NCBI RefSeq assembly: GCF_036227225.1
Contig: NZ_CP109444.1
Coordinates: 5,747,501-5,811,500, forward strand
Direction: 5' to 3'
Origin: Streptomyces sp. NBC_01478
GTDB taxonomy: Bacteria > Actinomycetota > Actinomycetes > Streptomycetales > Streptomycetaceae
DNA length: 64,000 nucleotides
Position numbers and translations under genes: made by a program. Of the stretch, positions 7,825-15,771 are shown piece by piece; position 1 is the first letter of the stretch; the number at the start of each line of letters is the position of its first letter. The notes beneath the pieces are model-generated. The model did not search any database, was not told the origin of the DNA, and was given only the letters and a program-made list of their open reading frames with translations.

Positions 7825-8888
7825 CGGGTGCCCCTTCCCTCGGCCGTCGCCGTCGCCGTCGCCGGTGTCGCGGTCCCGGCCAGGACGCGGCGCAGCCAGG
7901 AGACCCGGGCGCGGTGGGCCGCGCGGGAGATCACGGCCCTGGGGACCCACTCGTCGAAGCTGTGGAAGGCGCCGGACCAGACGTGCAGTTCGGCCTGTCC
8001 GCCCACCCGCCAGATGCGGTCGGCGTAGGCGACGCCCTCGTCCCGCAGCGCCTCCACCGAGCCGACTTCGATGAACGCCGGCGGCAGCCCCGACAGGTCA
8101 CGGGCCCGCGCCGGAGCCGCGTAGCACGAGACGTCGTCGGTGCCGCGCCGCTCGCCGAGCAGCGCCGTCCAGCCCACCCGGTTGGACGCGCCGTCCCAGA
8201 GCCCGACGTGTTCCATCTGCGTGTGCGAGAACGTCTCGCACCGGTCGTCCAGCATCGGGAACTGGAGCAACTGCCCCAGCGGCCTGGGCCCTTGACGGTC
8301 CCGGGCGAGCAGCGCGAGGCCCGCCGCGAGCGCGCCGCCGGCGCTGTTGCCGCTGAGGACGATCCGGTCCGGGTCCAGCCCGAGGTCCTCGGCGTTGCGG
8401 GCGAGCCAGGTGAGTCCGGCGTAGCAGTCCTCCACCGGATCGGGGTCGGGGTGTTCCGGGGCGAGCCGGTAGTCGACGCAGACCACGGCCAGGTCCAGCT
8501 CCTGGGCCCGGTCCAGCTCACCGGAGAGTTCCGTGCCGCGGTGGCTGCCGGCGACCATGCCGCCGCCGTGGGTCTGGTAGATCACCGGGTGCGGCCCCGG
8601 CGCGGCCGTCGGACGGCAGATGAGCAGGGGCAGGCCGGGGGCGCCGGACGGCCCGGGGACCGTACGCTCCTCGATCTCGAACCGGCCGCCGCGCCGGATG
8701 TCGGCGTCGGACATGCGGCCGGCCGCCGCCCTGCGCCGCCGGTCGGCGACGAGTCCGGGGGTCAGCGGCATCGGCAGGTCGTCGAGGACGGCCCGCAGGG
8801 GTGCCGCCAGCTCGGCGTCGAAGGGCGGCGGACCGCCCACTCCTGCGTCCGCCCCGTCGGGGCGTGGATGTGCGGGCGTGATGGTCAT
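7821..8888 (-). CDS. Alpha/beta hydrolase, HSL-type esterase
   Basis: 355 residues of the hormone-sensitive-lipase family: oxyanion motif HGGG (residues about 107-110), nucleophile elbow GNSAGG, catalytic acid in GSVEALRDEG, and His in GAFHSFD. The N-terminal 60 residues form the usual cap. It lies 45 bp after the RidA gene and overlaps the next gene by GTGA. It may hydrolyse an ester or acyl protecting group, release a carrier-bound intermediate, or act on the finished product. The repeated TAT/ATATA tail before the stop is low-complexity. Confidence 0.85.
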   Translation of the reverse strand: MTITPAHPRPDGADAGVGGPPPFDAELAAPLRAVLDDLPMPLTPGLVADRRRRAAAGRMSDADIRRGGRFEIEERTVPGPSGAPGLPLLICRPTAAPGPHPVIYQTHGGGMVAGSHRGTELSGELDRAQELDLAVVCVDYRLAPEHPDPDPVEDCYAGLTWLARNAEDLGLDPDRIVLSGNSAGGALAAGLALLARDRQGPRPLGQLLQFPMLDDRCETFSHTQMEHVGLWDGASNRVGWTALLGERRGTDDVSCYAAPARARDLSGLPPAFIEVGSVEALRDEGVAYADRIWRVGGQAELHVWSGAFHSFDEWVPRAVISRAAHRARVSWLRRVLAGTATPATATATAEGRGTR

Positions 8889-8933
8889 GGTGCTCCTGAG
8901 GTGTGCGGTGGTACGCGGGGAAGTGCGGGACCG

Positions 8934-9356
8934 TCAGTCGGCCGTGTCCGCGCCGGTCAGCGCCAGGGCGTCGACCTCCAGCAGCAGGTCGGGGCGGTAG
9001 AGCGCCACCACCTGGACCACGGTGCTCGCCGGTGGCCGCGCGGTGTCGATGAACTCGTCGCGCGCGGCGAGGACGGCCGGTACGTGCGCGATGTCCGTCA
9101 CGTAGTAGGTGAGCTTGAGGACGTCGTCGAAGGTGAGTCCGGCGGCGGCCAGGCAGCCGCGCATGTTCGCGAAGATCTGCCGGGTCTGCGCGGCCGGGTC
9201 GCCCTCGCCGACCAGGTCGCCCTTCTCGTCGAACGGCATCTGACCGGCCACGGCGGCGACGCGGCCCGGCCCCGTCACCACATGGGTGTAGCCGTCGCTC
9301 GGGTGGACGCCCGGCGGGCGGGAGATGTGGGTGAGGGCGGTGCGCCCGGTGATCAT
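8934..9356 (-). CDS. RidA/YjgF/UK114 family protein
   Basis: 140 residues covering the whole family length. The C-terminal PPASTVVQVV segment is where RidA proteins have the conserved R-x-x-V motif (ARPPASTVV here, Arg retained just before). RidA deaminates reactive enamine/imine intermediates, often those made by PLP enzymes; some cluster-borne relatives have other roles. Its ATG overlaps the upstream ATP-grasp stop by ATGA. Two aminotransferases elsewhere in the cluster give it plausible substrates. Confidence 0.85.
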   Translation of the reverse strand: MITGRTALTHISRPPGVHPSDGYTHVVTGPGRVAAVAGQMPFDEKGDLVGEGDPAAQTRQIFANMRGCLAAAGLTFDDVLKLTYYVTDIAHVPAVLAARDEFIDTARPPASTVVQVVALYRPDLLLEVDALALTGADTAD

Positions 9357-10726
9357 GAGGATCCTCCTTCTCCACGCGGCGCCCGGAGTCCGCCCGGTTG
9401 TCCGCCCGGTTGTCCGTCCTGTCGTCCGCCCGGTTGTCCGCCCGGTTGTCCGTCCCGTCGTCCGTCCTGTCGTCCGTCCGGCGCGGGTGTCACCACGGTG
9501 TGCGCCGCGAACCATGCCGCGAGGTCGCGCAGTCTCCGTCCCGTCTGCTCCGCGTCGGCCCCGGACACCACGGCCGTGCCGACGAACGCGCAGGACGCCT
9601 CCCGGCCGCTGATGAGCGTGTCGCCGGGGCGGGCCGTGAGGACGACCCGGCGTACGCCGTCCCGTGCGGACACCTCCCGCTCGCCGGGGAAGGAGCGCAG
9701 CACGCCCGCGTCGGCGGCCAGGAACACATCGCCGTACCACTGCCCGGCGGGTACCGGGTCCAGGGCCGGGGGCAGGCCGAGTACCGCTCTGGCCCACTCC
9801 TCGTGCAGGTCCACGCCGTGCTGGAGGCGGATCATCTCGTCGAAGGAACCGCCGGGGATACGGCCCCCGCACTCGCCGAAGACGAGCCGGCCGCCCTGCT
9901 CCTCCTGTTCGAAGACCTCCATGTGGAACACGCCGTCGTGGTGTCCGAGCGCCTTCATGGCCTGTTCGGCCACGGCGTGCGCGCGGTCGTAGAGGTCGGC
10001 CCGGTGCACCGGGTGTTCCATGACGGAGGCGACGATGCCGCCGTCCCGGATGGCGAGGACGTTCTGCGCGTACCGGCCCACCGACGCGAACAGCACCTGC
10101 CCGCCGCGGACGACGCCGTCGACGTGCAGTTCCGCGCCGTCCACCCACTCCTCGGCGAGCCACGGCCCTACGGCACCCTCCTCGGCCAACCGCCGTGCCA
10201 GGGCCTCGCGTTCGGCCGGGTCGCGCCAGGCGTGCACACCCCGGGTCGCGGAGCCGGCCAGCGGTTTCAGCACCCCGCGCGCATGCGGGAACGCGCGCAC
10301 GTCGCGCGGGTGCACGACGGTGCGGAAGTCCGCGACCGGGAGGCCCGCGGCCCGGATCCGGCGCTTCTGCAGGTCCTTGTCGCGCAGGGCCAGCGCGTCC
10401 TGCGGTGTCGTACCGCTGCGCCGGCCGCCCACGACGGCGGCGTTGACCAGGGTGAACTCGAACTGGCTGCACACGACGTCGAAGTCCTCGGCGGACAGCT
10501 CACGGCGTTCCAGCCCCGCCAGGGTCTCCTCCGTGCTCGACGGGTCCCGTACCGGCACGGTGTGGGCGTCGTCGAGCAGCGCGGCCCGGTCCTCGGTGTC
10601 GTCGGCGGTGGCGAGCACGCACGTCACGTCGGCGCCCAGCCGCCGGAGGGCGGCGACGGCGTCGGGCCGCCAGCCGACGAGCAGCACGGAGCGCCCCGCG
10701 CTGCCTGCGTCTCCGGTCTCTTTCAT
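9353..10726 (-). CDS. ATP-grasp ligase with Gly-Gln-rich C-terminal repeat
   Basis: 457 residues. Core ATP-grasp motifs are GVLKPLAGSATRGV, AEEWVDGAELHVDG and VFGECGGRIPGG, preceded by a Rossmann-like domain (VLLVGWRPDAVAALRRLG). The last 35 or so residues are a repeat of DGQPGGQPGG type encoded by 12-bp units (9380-9483) and are unlikely to be catalytic. It starts 4 bp after the P450 stop and overlaps RidA by ATGA. It is not a close copy of the ATP-grasp at 6532-7824, so the pair probably forms two different bonds. Substrates unknown. Confidence 0.9.
   Translation of the reverse strand: MKETGDAGSAGRSVLLVGWRPDAVAALRRLGADVTCVLATADDTEDRAALLDDAHTVPVRDPSSTEETLAGLERRELSAEDFDVVCSQFEFTLVNAAVVGGRRSGTTPQDALALRDKDLQKRRIRAAGLPVADFRTVVHPRDVRAFPHARGVLKPLAGSATRGVHAWRDPAEREALARRLAEEGAVGPWLAEEWVDGAELHVDGVVRGGQVLFASVGRYAQNVLAIRDGGIVASVMEHPVHRADLYDRAHAVAEQAMKALGHHDGVFHMEVFEQEEQGGRLVFGECGGRIPGGSFDEMIRLQHGVDLHEEWARAVLGLPPALDPVPAGQWYGDVFLAADAGVLRSFPGEREVSARDGVRRVVLTARPGDTLISGREASCAFVGTAVVSGADAEQTGRRLRDLAAWFAAHTVVTPAPDGRQDGRRDGQPGGQPGGRQDGQPGGQPGGLRAPRGEGGSS
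9380..9483. repeat. 12-bp minisatellite in an ATP-grasp gene
   Basis: Units of the form TGTCCGCCCGGT, alternating with TGTCCGTCCYGTCG-type variants, repeat about eight times at the 3' end of the ATP-grasp gene. They encode QPGG and RQDG blocks on the minus strand. Confidence 0.8.
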
Positions 10727-10730
10727 ACGG

Positions 10731-11960
10731 TCAGCTCCTTCGTGTCACGGGCTGGTGGGAGGTCAGGCGCACGGGCAGGGACGCGGGCCCGTTGACCGCG
10801 TTCGACCGCACGAGGGTGTGCGGACCGGCCTGTTCGATCAGGTCCGTCGCGTCGAGGAGTTCCGCGAACAGGGCCCGCATCTCGGCGCGGGCCAGCGTGC
10901 TGCCGATGCAGAAGTGCTCGCCGGAGGCCAGCGCGATGTGCCGGTTGGGCCGGCGCGCGATGTCGAAGCGGTACGGGTCCTCGAAGACGGCCTCGTCCCG
11001 GTTGGCCGAGGGCAGCCACAGCACGACCCGGTCACCGGCCTCGACGCGCTCGCCCCGGATGACGCGGGGCCGGGTGGCGGTCCGCATGCTGTGGGTCGCG
11101 CTGGAGGTCCAGCGCACGATCTCCTCCACCGCGCCCGGCAGCAGCGCCCGGTCCTGCCGCAGCCGGTGCCACTGGCCGGGGTGCCGGAGGAAGGCGAGCA
11201 TGCCGCCGATCAGGGCGAGCCGGCCGTTCTCGGTGGCGCCGATGAGGTTCTCGCAGTTGAGCAGTACCTCGTGCTCGCTCAGCAGCTCGCCGTGGACGGT
11301 CCCGTTGACCAGGGCGCTGACCAGGTCGTCGGCGGGTTCGGCCATGCGGTCGTAGAGCAGCTCCATGAAGTACTCCATGAGCTGCGGGTGCGCGGCCAGC
11401 GAGGTGTGGGCGGCGAACGCCTCCTCGCACCACCGGTAGACGTCCTCGTGGTCGCGCTCGGGGATGCCGATGATCCCGCAGATGACGGAGTGCGAGAACC
11501 GTCCGGCGACGTGCACGAAGTCGCAGACGCCCTCCTCGACGGCGCGGGCGACGGCCGTTCGGGCCGCCGTCCGGATGGAGTCCTCCAGGCCGCGTACGGC
11601 ACGGGTGCTGAACCAGTCCGCCATCAGGGACCGCAGTTCCTTGTGGCGCGGCGGGTCGGACAGGGCGAGGGTCAGCCCGCCGCCGGGGTCGTCGCCCAGT
11701 CGGGCCGGGCGCAGCAGCACCCCGCGCGCCGAGCTGAAGCCGGCCGGGTCGCGGTAGACGTCCCGGATGTCCTCGTAGGTGGTGAGCGACCAGAAGGCGG
11801 GCAGTTCGCCGGCCTCGTGCCGGTGCACGGGGGAGAACTCGCGCATCCAGCGCCACAGCGCGTGCGGGTCGCCGCCGGCGTGCAGATCGGGGTCGGCGAT
11901 GCGGGTGAGGAGGTGTTCGGGCGAGAGGAGGTGTTCGGGCGATACGACGGTTGCCGTCAT
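10731..11960 (-). CDS. Cytochrome P450
   Basis: 409 residues. The ExxR motif is EEIVRW and the heme-thiolate loop ASGEHFCIGSTLARAE; the usual Phe at the start of that loop is replaced. In the I-helix, LIGATENGRLA takes the place of AGxxTT, so the normally conserved Thr is Asn by my alignment, which hints at unusual oxygen activation. Its ATG overlaps the NRPS stop by ATGA, so the two are translated together. The partner ferredoxin is not in the window. It may oxidise a carrier-bound amino acid or the released product. Confidence 0.9.
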   Translation of the reverse strand: MTATVVSPEHLLSPEHLLTRIADPDLHAGGDPHALWRWMREFSPVHRHEAGELPAFWSLTTYEDIRDVYRDPAGFSSARGVLLRPARLGDDPGGGLTLALSDPPRHKELRSLMADWFSTRAVRGLEDSIRTAARTAVARAVEEGVCDFVHVAGRFSHSVICGIIGIPERDHEDVYRWCEEAFAAHTSLAAHPQLMEYFMELLYDRMAEPADDLVSALVNGTVHGELLSEHEVLLNCENLIGATENGRLALIGGMLAFLRHPGQWHRLRQDRALLPGAVEEIVRWTSSATHSMRTATRPRVIRGERVEAGDRVVLWLPSANRDEAVFEDPYRFDIARRPNRHIALASGEHFCIGSTLARAEMRALFAELLDATDLIEQAGPHTLVRSNAVNGPASLPVRLTSHQPVTRRS

Positions 11961-14900
11961 GACGGTGCCCTTCCAGAGGTGAGCCGGTCCTGTCGGGCCT
12001 GTCGGTCGAGTCGGGCCACCCGGTCCGAGAAGTGGTCGGTGATCGCGCGGGCCGCGGCGGGCGGTACGGCCCGCGGGTGGAACGTCGTCTCCACGGACAG
12101 TCCGCCCGCGCCGTCCGGCCAGCACTCGGTGTGCAGTTCGAGCGGCAGGTCCGGGTAGGGCTGGCGCAGGAACGTGCTGCGCAGGCCGGGGAGATGGAGG
12201 TCCGGGGCAGGGTTGTCCTGGAGCGCGAAGAGGACCTGGTAGAGCGGGGGCCGACCGGTGCGGGGCGGGTCGACGAGGGTGAGGACGTCCCCGAGGGGCA
12301 CGTCCTGCGCGGCGAAGGCGCGGGCGACGATCCCCCCGGTCTCGCGCAGGGCGGTCGCGCGGCCGTCCAGGGCGGTGCCGCGCAGGCGCAGGCACAGCAT
12401 GGTGATGTGGCATCCGACGACGTCCTCCAGGCCCGCCGCATCGCGCTGCGCGCACGGGACGCCGACCGCGAAGTCCCGCTGCCCGGTGACCTCCGCGACG
12501 CTCCCCGCCCACAGGGCCAGCAGCGCGACGAACCGGCTCACCCCGCACGCGGCGGCCAGCGCGTCGACCGCCCCGAGGTCGGACGTCGGCACCCGGACCG
12601 TCACCCGCCGGGGCCCGCCGCCGGCCGCGTCCCCGGCCCGACCCGGCGGCCAGCGCAGTTCCGGTACGGCGGTCAACTCGTCCACCAGGTACGCGCGTTC
12701 GGCGTCGAGGTCGGCGTGCGGAACACGGGCCGCGGGCGGCCGGACCGGTGCCGGGAGAACGGGGCGCGGGGCGCCGCCGGCCCGCGCGGCGGCGTCGGCC
12801 GTGCCCCCGGCCTCACCCGACGGCCGACACAGCTCCGGCACGCCGGTCAACTCGCCCGCTAGGTACGCGCGTTCGGCGTCGACATCCGCGTGCGGAACAC
12901 GGGCCGCGGGCGGCCGGACCAGTGACGGGAGAGCGGAGCGCGGGGCGCCGCCGGCCAGGGCGGCGGCGTCGACCGCGTCCCCGGCCTCACCCGACGGCCG
13001 ACACAGCTCCGGCACGCCGGTCAACTCGCCCGCCAGGTACGCGCGTTCGACCTCGACATCCGCCTGCGGAACACGGGCCGCGGGCGGCCGGACCGGTGCC
13101 GGGAGAGCGGAGCGCGGGGCGCCGCCGGCCAGGGCGGCGGCGTCGGCCGCGTCCCCGGCCTCACCCGACGGCCGACACAGCTCCGGCACGGCGGTCAACT
13201 CGTCCACCAGGTACGCGCGTTCGGCGTCGAGGTCCGCGTGCGGAACACGGGCCGCGGGCGGCCGGACCGGTGCCGGGAGAGCGGGGCGCGGGCCGGCGCC
13301 GGCCCGCGCGGTGGCGTAGGCCGTGCCCAGGTCGCGGGCGAGGACCGACTCCGACCAGCCGTCGAAGGCGATGTGGTGCACCACGCAGCCGAACACCGTC
13401 GTGTCCGACCCGGCCACCGGCACCAGGGCCGTGCGCCACACCTCTCCCCCGGCCAGGTCGAGTTCGTCGGTCAGCTCGGTCCGCAGCGCCGCGACGGCGG
13501 CCTCGACGGACGGCTCCTCGTCCAGCGACTCCAGGTCGGGGGGCGGGATGTCCACGAGCACGGCCGCCGGGGCCGGATCCGCGAGATAGGCGGAGCGCAG
13601 CGCCTCGTGCCGTGCGTGCACCGCGTCGACGGCGGCGCGCAGGGCCGCCCGGTCCAGCTCGCCCTCGACGGTCCAGGTGAGCAGACAGTGCGAGGTCAGG
13701 TCGGTGGGGTCGACGAGCGCGCGGGTGAGGCAGACGATCTGCAGGGGGGTGAGCGCGGTGGTGCCCTCCGGGGCGGGCGGCTCGGGCGGCGCCGGCGGGC
13801 CGGCCGTGTCCCGCAGCCACTGGGCGAGCGCCGTGACGGTCGTCCTGCCGTAGAACCGCGCGACCGGGACCGGGCGGCCGAACCGGGCCGCGAGCCGGGC
13901 GCAGACCCGCCCCGCGCCGAGCGAGGTGCCGCCGAGTTCGAGGAACGGCACGTCCGGCGGTACGGAGTCCCGGCCGAGCACGGCCGCGAAGGTCTCCGCG
14001 ACGGCCCGGGCGACGGGGTCGGTTCCGGGCCCGGTGCGGTCCGGGCCGGGCGGGGACGGCGGGCGGGGCGGCTCCGGTGTCAGGGCGAGCAGGGCGCGTT
14101 CGTCGAGTTTTCCCCGGTCGGTGGTCGGGAAGCCGTCGACGACGACCAGCAGCGCGGGCCGCTGGTAGGGGACGAGCGCCGTGTGGAGGGTGGCGAGGGC
14201 GTCCGGCAGCGGGTCGTCCGGCCGGTGCGGCACGCAGAACGCGATCAGCTCCAGGCCGGTGCCGGAGGCGTCCGGGCGGGCCAGCACCCGGCAGGACCGT
14301 ACGTCCGGGAGCACCTCCGCCACCTGGCGCTCGACCTCGGCGGGCTCCACGCGATGGCCGCGGATCTTCACCTGCCCGTCGGCCCGGCCCCGGAAGTGCA
14401 GCAGGCCGTCCTGGTCCCAGGCGACCAGGTCGCCCGTGCGGTAGACGCGCACGCCCTCGCCCTCGCCCTCGTCCTCGCCGAGCGGGATGCGGGTGAACTT
14501 GCGCTCGGTCAGGGCGGGATCGCCGAGGTAGCCGAGCGCCAGCCCGTCCCCGGCGACGCACAGTTCGCCCGTCTCGCCCACCGCGCAGCGGCGGGTGCCG
14601 TCCGGCTCCACGACGTACACCCGGGTGCCGGGGACGGGGCGGCCGAGGGGGATGCCGCCGGGGCGGTCGCAGTCGGCGTCGGTGACGCGGTGGGTGGTGG
14701 TGAACACGGTGGACTCGACCGGGCCGTATCCGTTGGTCAGGGCGATGCCGGGATGGCGGCGCAGAAAGCGGCGCACATGGGGGACGGAGAGCCGCTCGCC
14801 GCCGACGAGCACCTGGCGCAGGCCCTGGAACGCGTCCGGGTCCTCGTCCACGACCATGTTGAACAGGCTGCTGGTGAGCCACACGGTGTCCGTGCCGTGC

Positions 14901-15646
14901 CGCAGCACGCCGGACCGCAGCGCGGTGGGCGAGAGGTAGGGCTCCTCGACGATCAGCGAGGTGCCGCCGTTGAGGAGCACCGACCACAGCTCCAGGGAGA
15001 ACGCGTCCCAGGACACGGCCGCCGCCAGCGGCATCACGGTGCCGGCGGTGAACGACGCGAAGCCGTCCGGGGGGAAGAGCCGGGCCGTCGCCCGGTGCGG
15101 GGTCACGGCCCCCTTGGGGCGGCCGGTCGTGCCCGAGGTGAAGAACACGCAGGCCGGGGCGGAGCCCTGGACGCGGGCGGGCCGGAAGTCCGGTGGCACC
15201 GCTGCGCGGACGGCGTCCTCGGGCGGTGCCCAGACCGGTGACAGCCGTGCGCCCGGCGGGAGTTCGGTGCCGTGCTCGGCCACCACGAGGGGCGGGTCGA
15301 GTTGCGCGTGGATGTCGCTCAGCCGCCGCTCGGGCCAGGCCGGATCCAGCAGGGCGTACCCGGCACCGGTCTTGAGGACCGCGAGCAGGGCGACGACCAG
15401 CCGCGTACCGCGCGGCAGCAGAACCGGGACCAGGTCGCCTGGCCCCGCCCCCGCGGCGGCGAGCCGGGCGGCCCAGGCGTCGGCGGTGCGGTCCAACTCC
15501 CCGTAGGTGACGGCGCGTTCACCGTCGAGGAGGGCCACCGCGTCCGGCCGGGCGCGGGCCCGGCGGGCGAACGTCTCGTGCAGGCCCTCGTCGGGCGCGG
15601 CGCATGGGGGCCCCGCGCTCCAGGCGGCGTTCGGTTGCAAGCCCAC
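11957..15646 (-). CDS. Nonribosomal peptide synthetase, A-PCP-C, with expanded C domain
   Basis: 1229 residues if the GTG at 15646 is used (GAGGGG five bases upstream); a GTG at 15679 lacks a ribosome site. The adenylation domain (about 20-530) shows FFTSGTTGRPKGA, NGYGPVE, YRTGDL, GRADGQVKIRGHR and TDRGKLDER. By eye the pocket reads D-A-L-S-L-G-G-V-F; I assign no substrate. PCP has LGGTSL (about 590). The condensation domain has an intact HHIAFDG. Just after it, residues about 780-1000 hold four copies of a 58-residue segment normally present once. There is no thioesterase. It starts the six-gene leftward operon, divergent from the PKS over a double operator. Carrying C last suggests hand-over to another protein's carrier. 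Confidence 0.92.
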   Translation of the reverse strand: MGLQPNAAWSAGPPCAAPDEGLHETFARRARARPDAVALLDGERAVTYGELDRTADAWAARLAAAGAGPGDLVPVLLPRGTRLVVALLAVLKTGAGYALLDPAWPERRLSDIHAQLDPPLVVAEHGTELPPGARLSPVWAPPEDAVRAAVPPDFRPARVQGSAPACVFFTSGTTGRPKGAVTPHRATARLFPPDGFASFTAGTVMPLAAAVSWDAFSLELWSVLLNGGTSLIVEEPYLSPTALRSGVLRHGTDTVWLTSSLFNMVVDEDPDAFQGLRQVLVGGERLSVPHVRRFLRRHPGIALTNGYGPVESTVFTTTHRVTDADCDRPGGIPLGRPVPGTRVYVVEPDGTRRCAVGETGELCVAGDGLALGYLGDPALTERKFTRIPLGEDEGEGEGVRVYRTGDLVAWDQDGLLHFRGRADGQVKIRGHRVEPAEVERQVAEVLPDVRSCRVLARPDASGTGLELIAFCVPHRPDDPLPDALATLHTALVPYQRPALLVVVDGFPTTDRGKLDERALLALTPEPPRPPSPPGPDRTGPGTDPVARAVAETFAAVLGRDSVPPDVPFLELGGTSLGAGRVCARLAARFGRPVPVARFYGRTTVTALAQWLRDTAGPPAPPEPPAPEGTTALTPLQIVCLTRALVDPTDLTSHCLLTWTVEGELDRAALRAAVDAVHARHEALRSAYLADPAPAAVLVDIPPPDLESLDEEPSVEAAVAALRTELTDELDLAGGEVWRTALVPVAGSDTTVFGCVVHHIAFDGWSESVLARDLGTAYATARAGAGPRPALPAPVRPPAARVPHADLDAERAYLVDELTAVPELCRPSGEAGDAADAAALAGGAPRSALPAPVRPPAARVPQADVEVERAYLAGELTGVPELCRPSGEAGDAVDAAALAGGAPRSALPSLVRPPAARVPHADVDAERAYLAGELTGVPELCRPSGEAGGTADAAARAGGAPRPVLPAPVRPPAARVPHADLDAERAYLVDELTAVPELRWPPGRAGDAAGGGPRRVTVRVPTSDLGAVDALAAACGVSRFVALLALWAGSVAEVTGQRDFAVGVPCAQRDAAGLEDVVGCHITMLCLRLRGTALDGRATALRETGGIVARAFAAQDVPLGDVLTLVDPPRTGRPPLYQVLFALQDNPAPDLHLPGLRSTFLRQPYPDLPLELHTECWPDGAGGLSVETTFHPRAVPPAAARAITDHFSDRVARLDRQARQDRLTSGRAPS
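12645..13318. repeat. 174-bp tandem repeat, about four copies, inside the NRPS condensation domain
   Basis: The anchor GTCAACTCG occurs at 12672, 12846, 13020 and 13194, exactly 174 bp apart, and the units are near-identical (for example CGGAACACGGGCCGCGGGCG in each). The unit encodes 58 residues, from RPPAARVPHADLDAERAYL through ELCRPSGEAG to a linker rich in Ala and Gly. The frame is kept throughout. Confidence 0.95.
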
Positions 15647-15690
15647 CCTCTCCCCTCGACGTGCCCTGCGTGCGAGCACAGATCAACTTA

Positions 15691-15736
15691 TTGCCAGGAT
15701 TGGCAAAACATTGCCATAGGTTGCCATTGCTGGCAA
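15691..15736. promoter_or_regulatory. Double cluster operator between NRPS and PKS genes
   Basis: Two perfect copies of TTGCCA-N4-TGGCAA (15691-15706 and 15721-15736) lie 30 bp apart, centre to centre, with an extra TTGCCA half-site at 15711-15716 between them. This is the best-conserved copy in the window and sits between the two divergent core megasynthase genes, 45 bp before the NRPS start and 36 bp before the PKS start. Confidence 0.85.
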
Positions 15737-15771
15737 CCTATCCAGGTGCCCCGATGCAGAAGGTGGTTTCG

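Noticed and set aside
12645..13318. CRISPR-like array of regular repeats
   Set aside because: Units are directly adjacent, 174 bp, in frame with the NRPS and without variable spacers. No cas genes are present.
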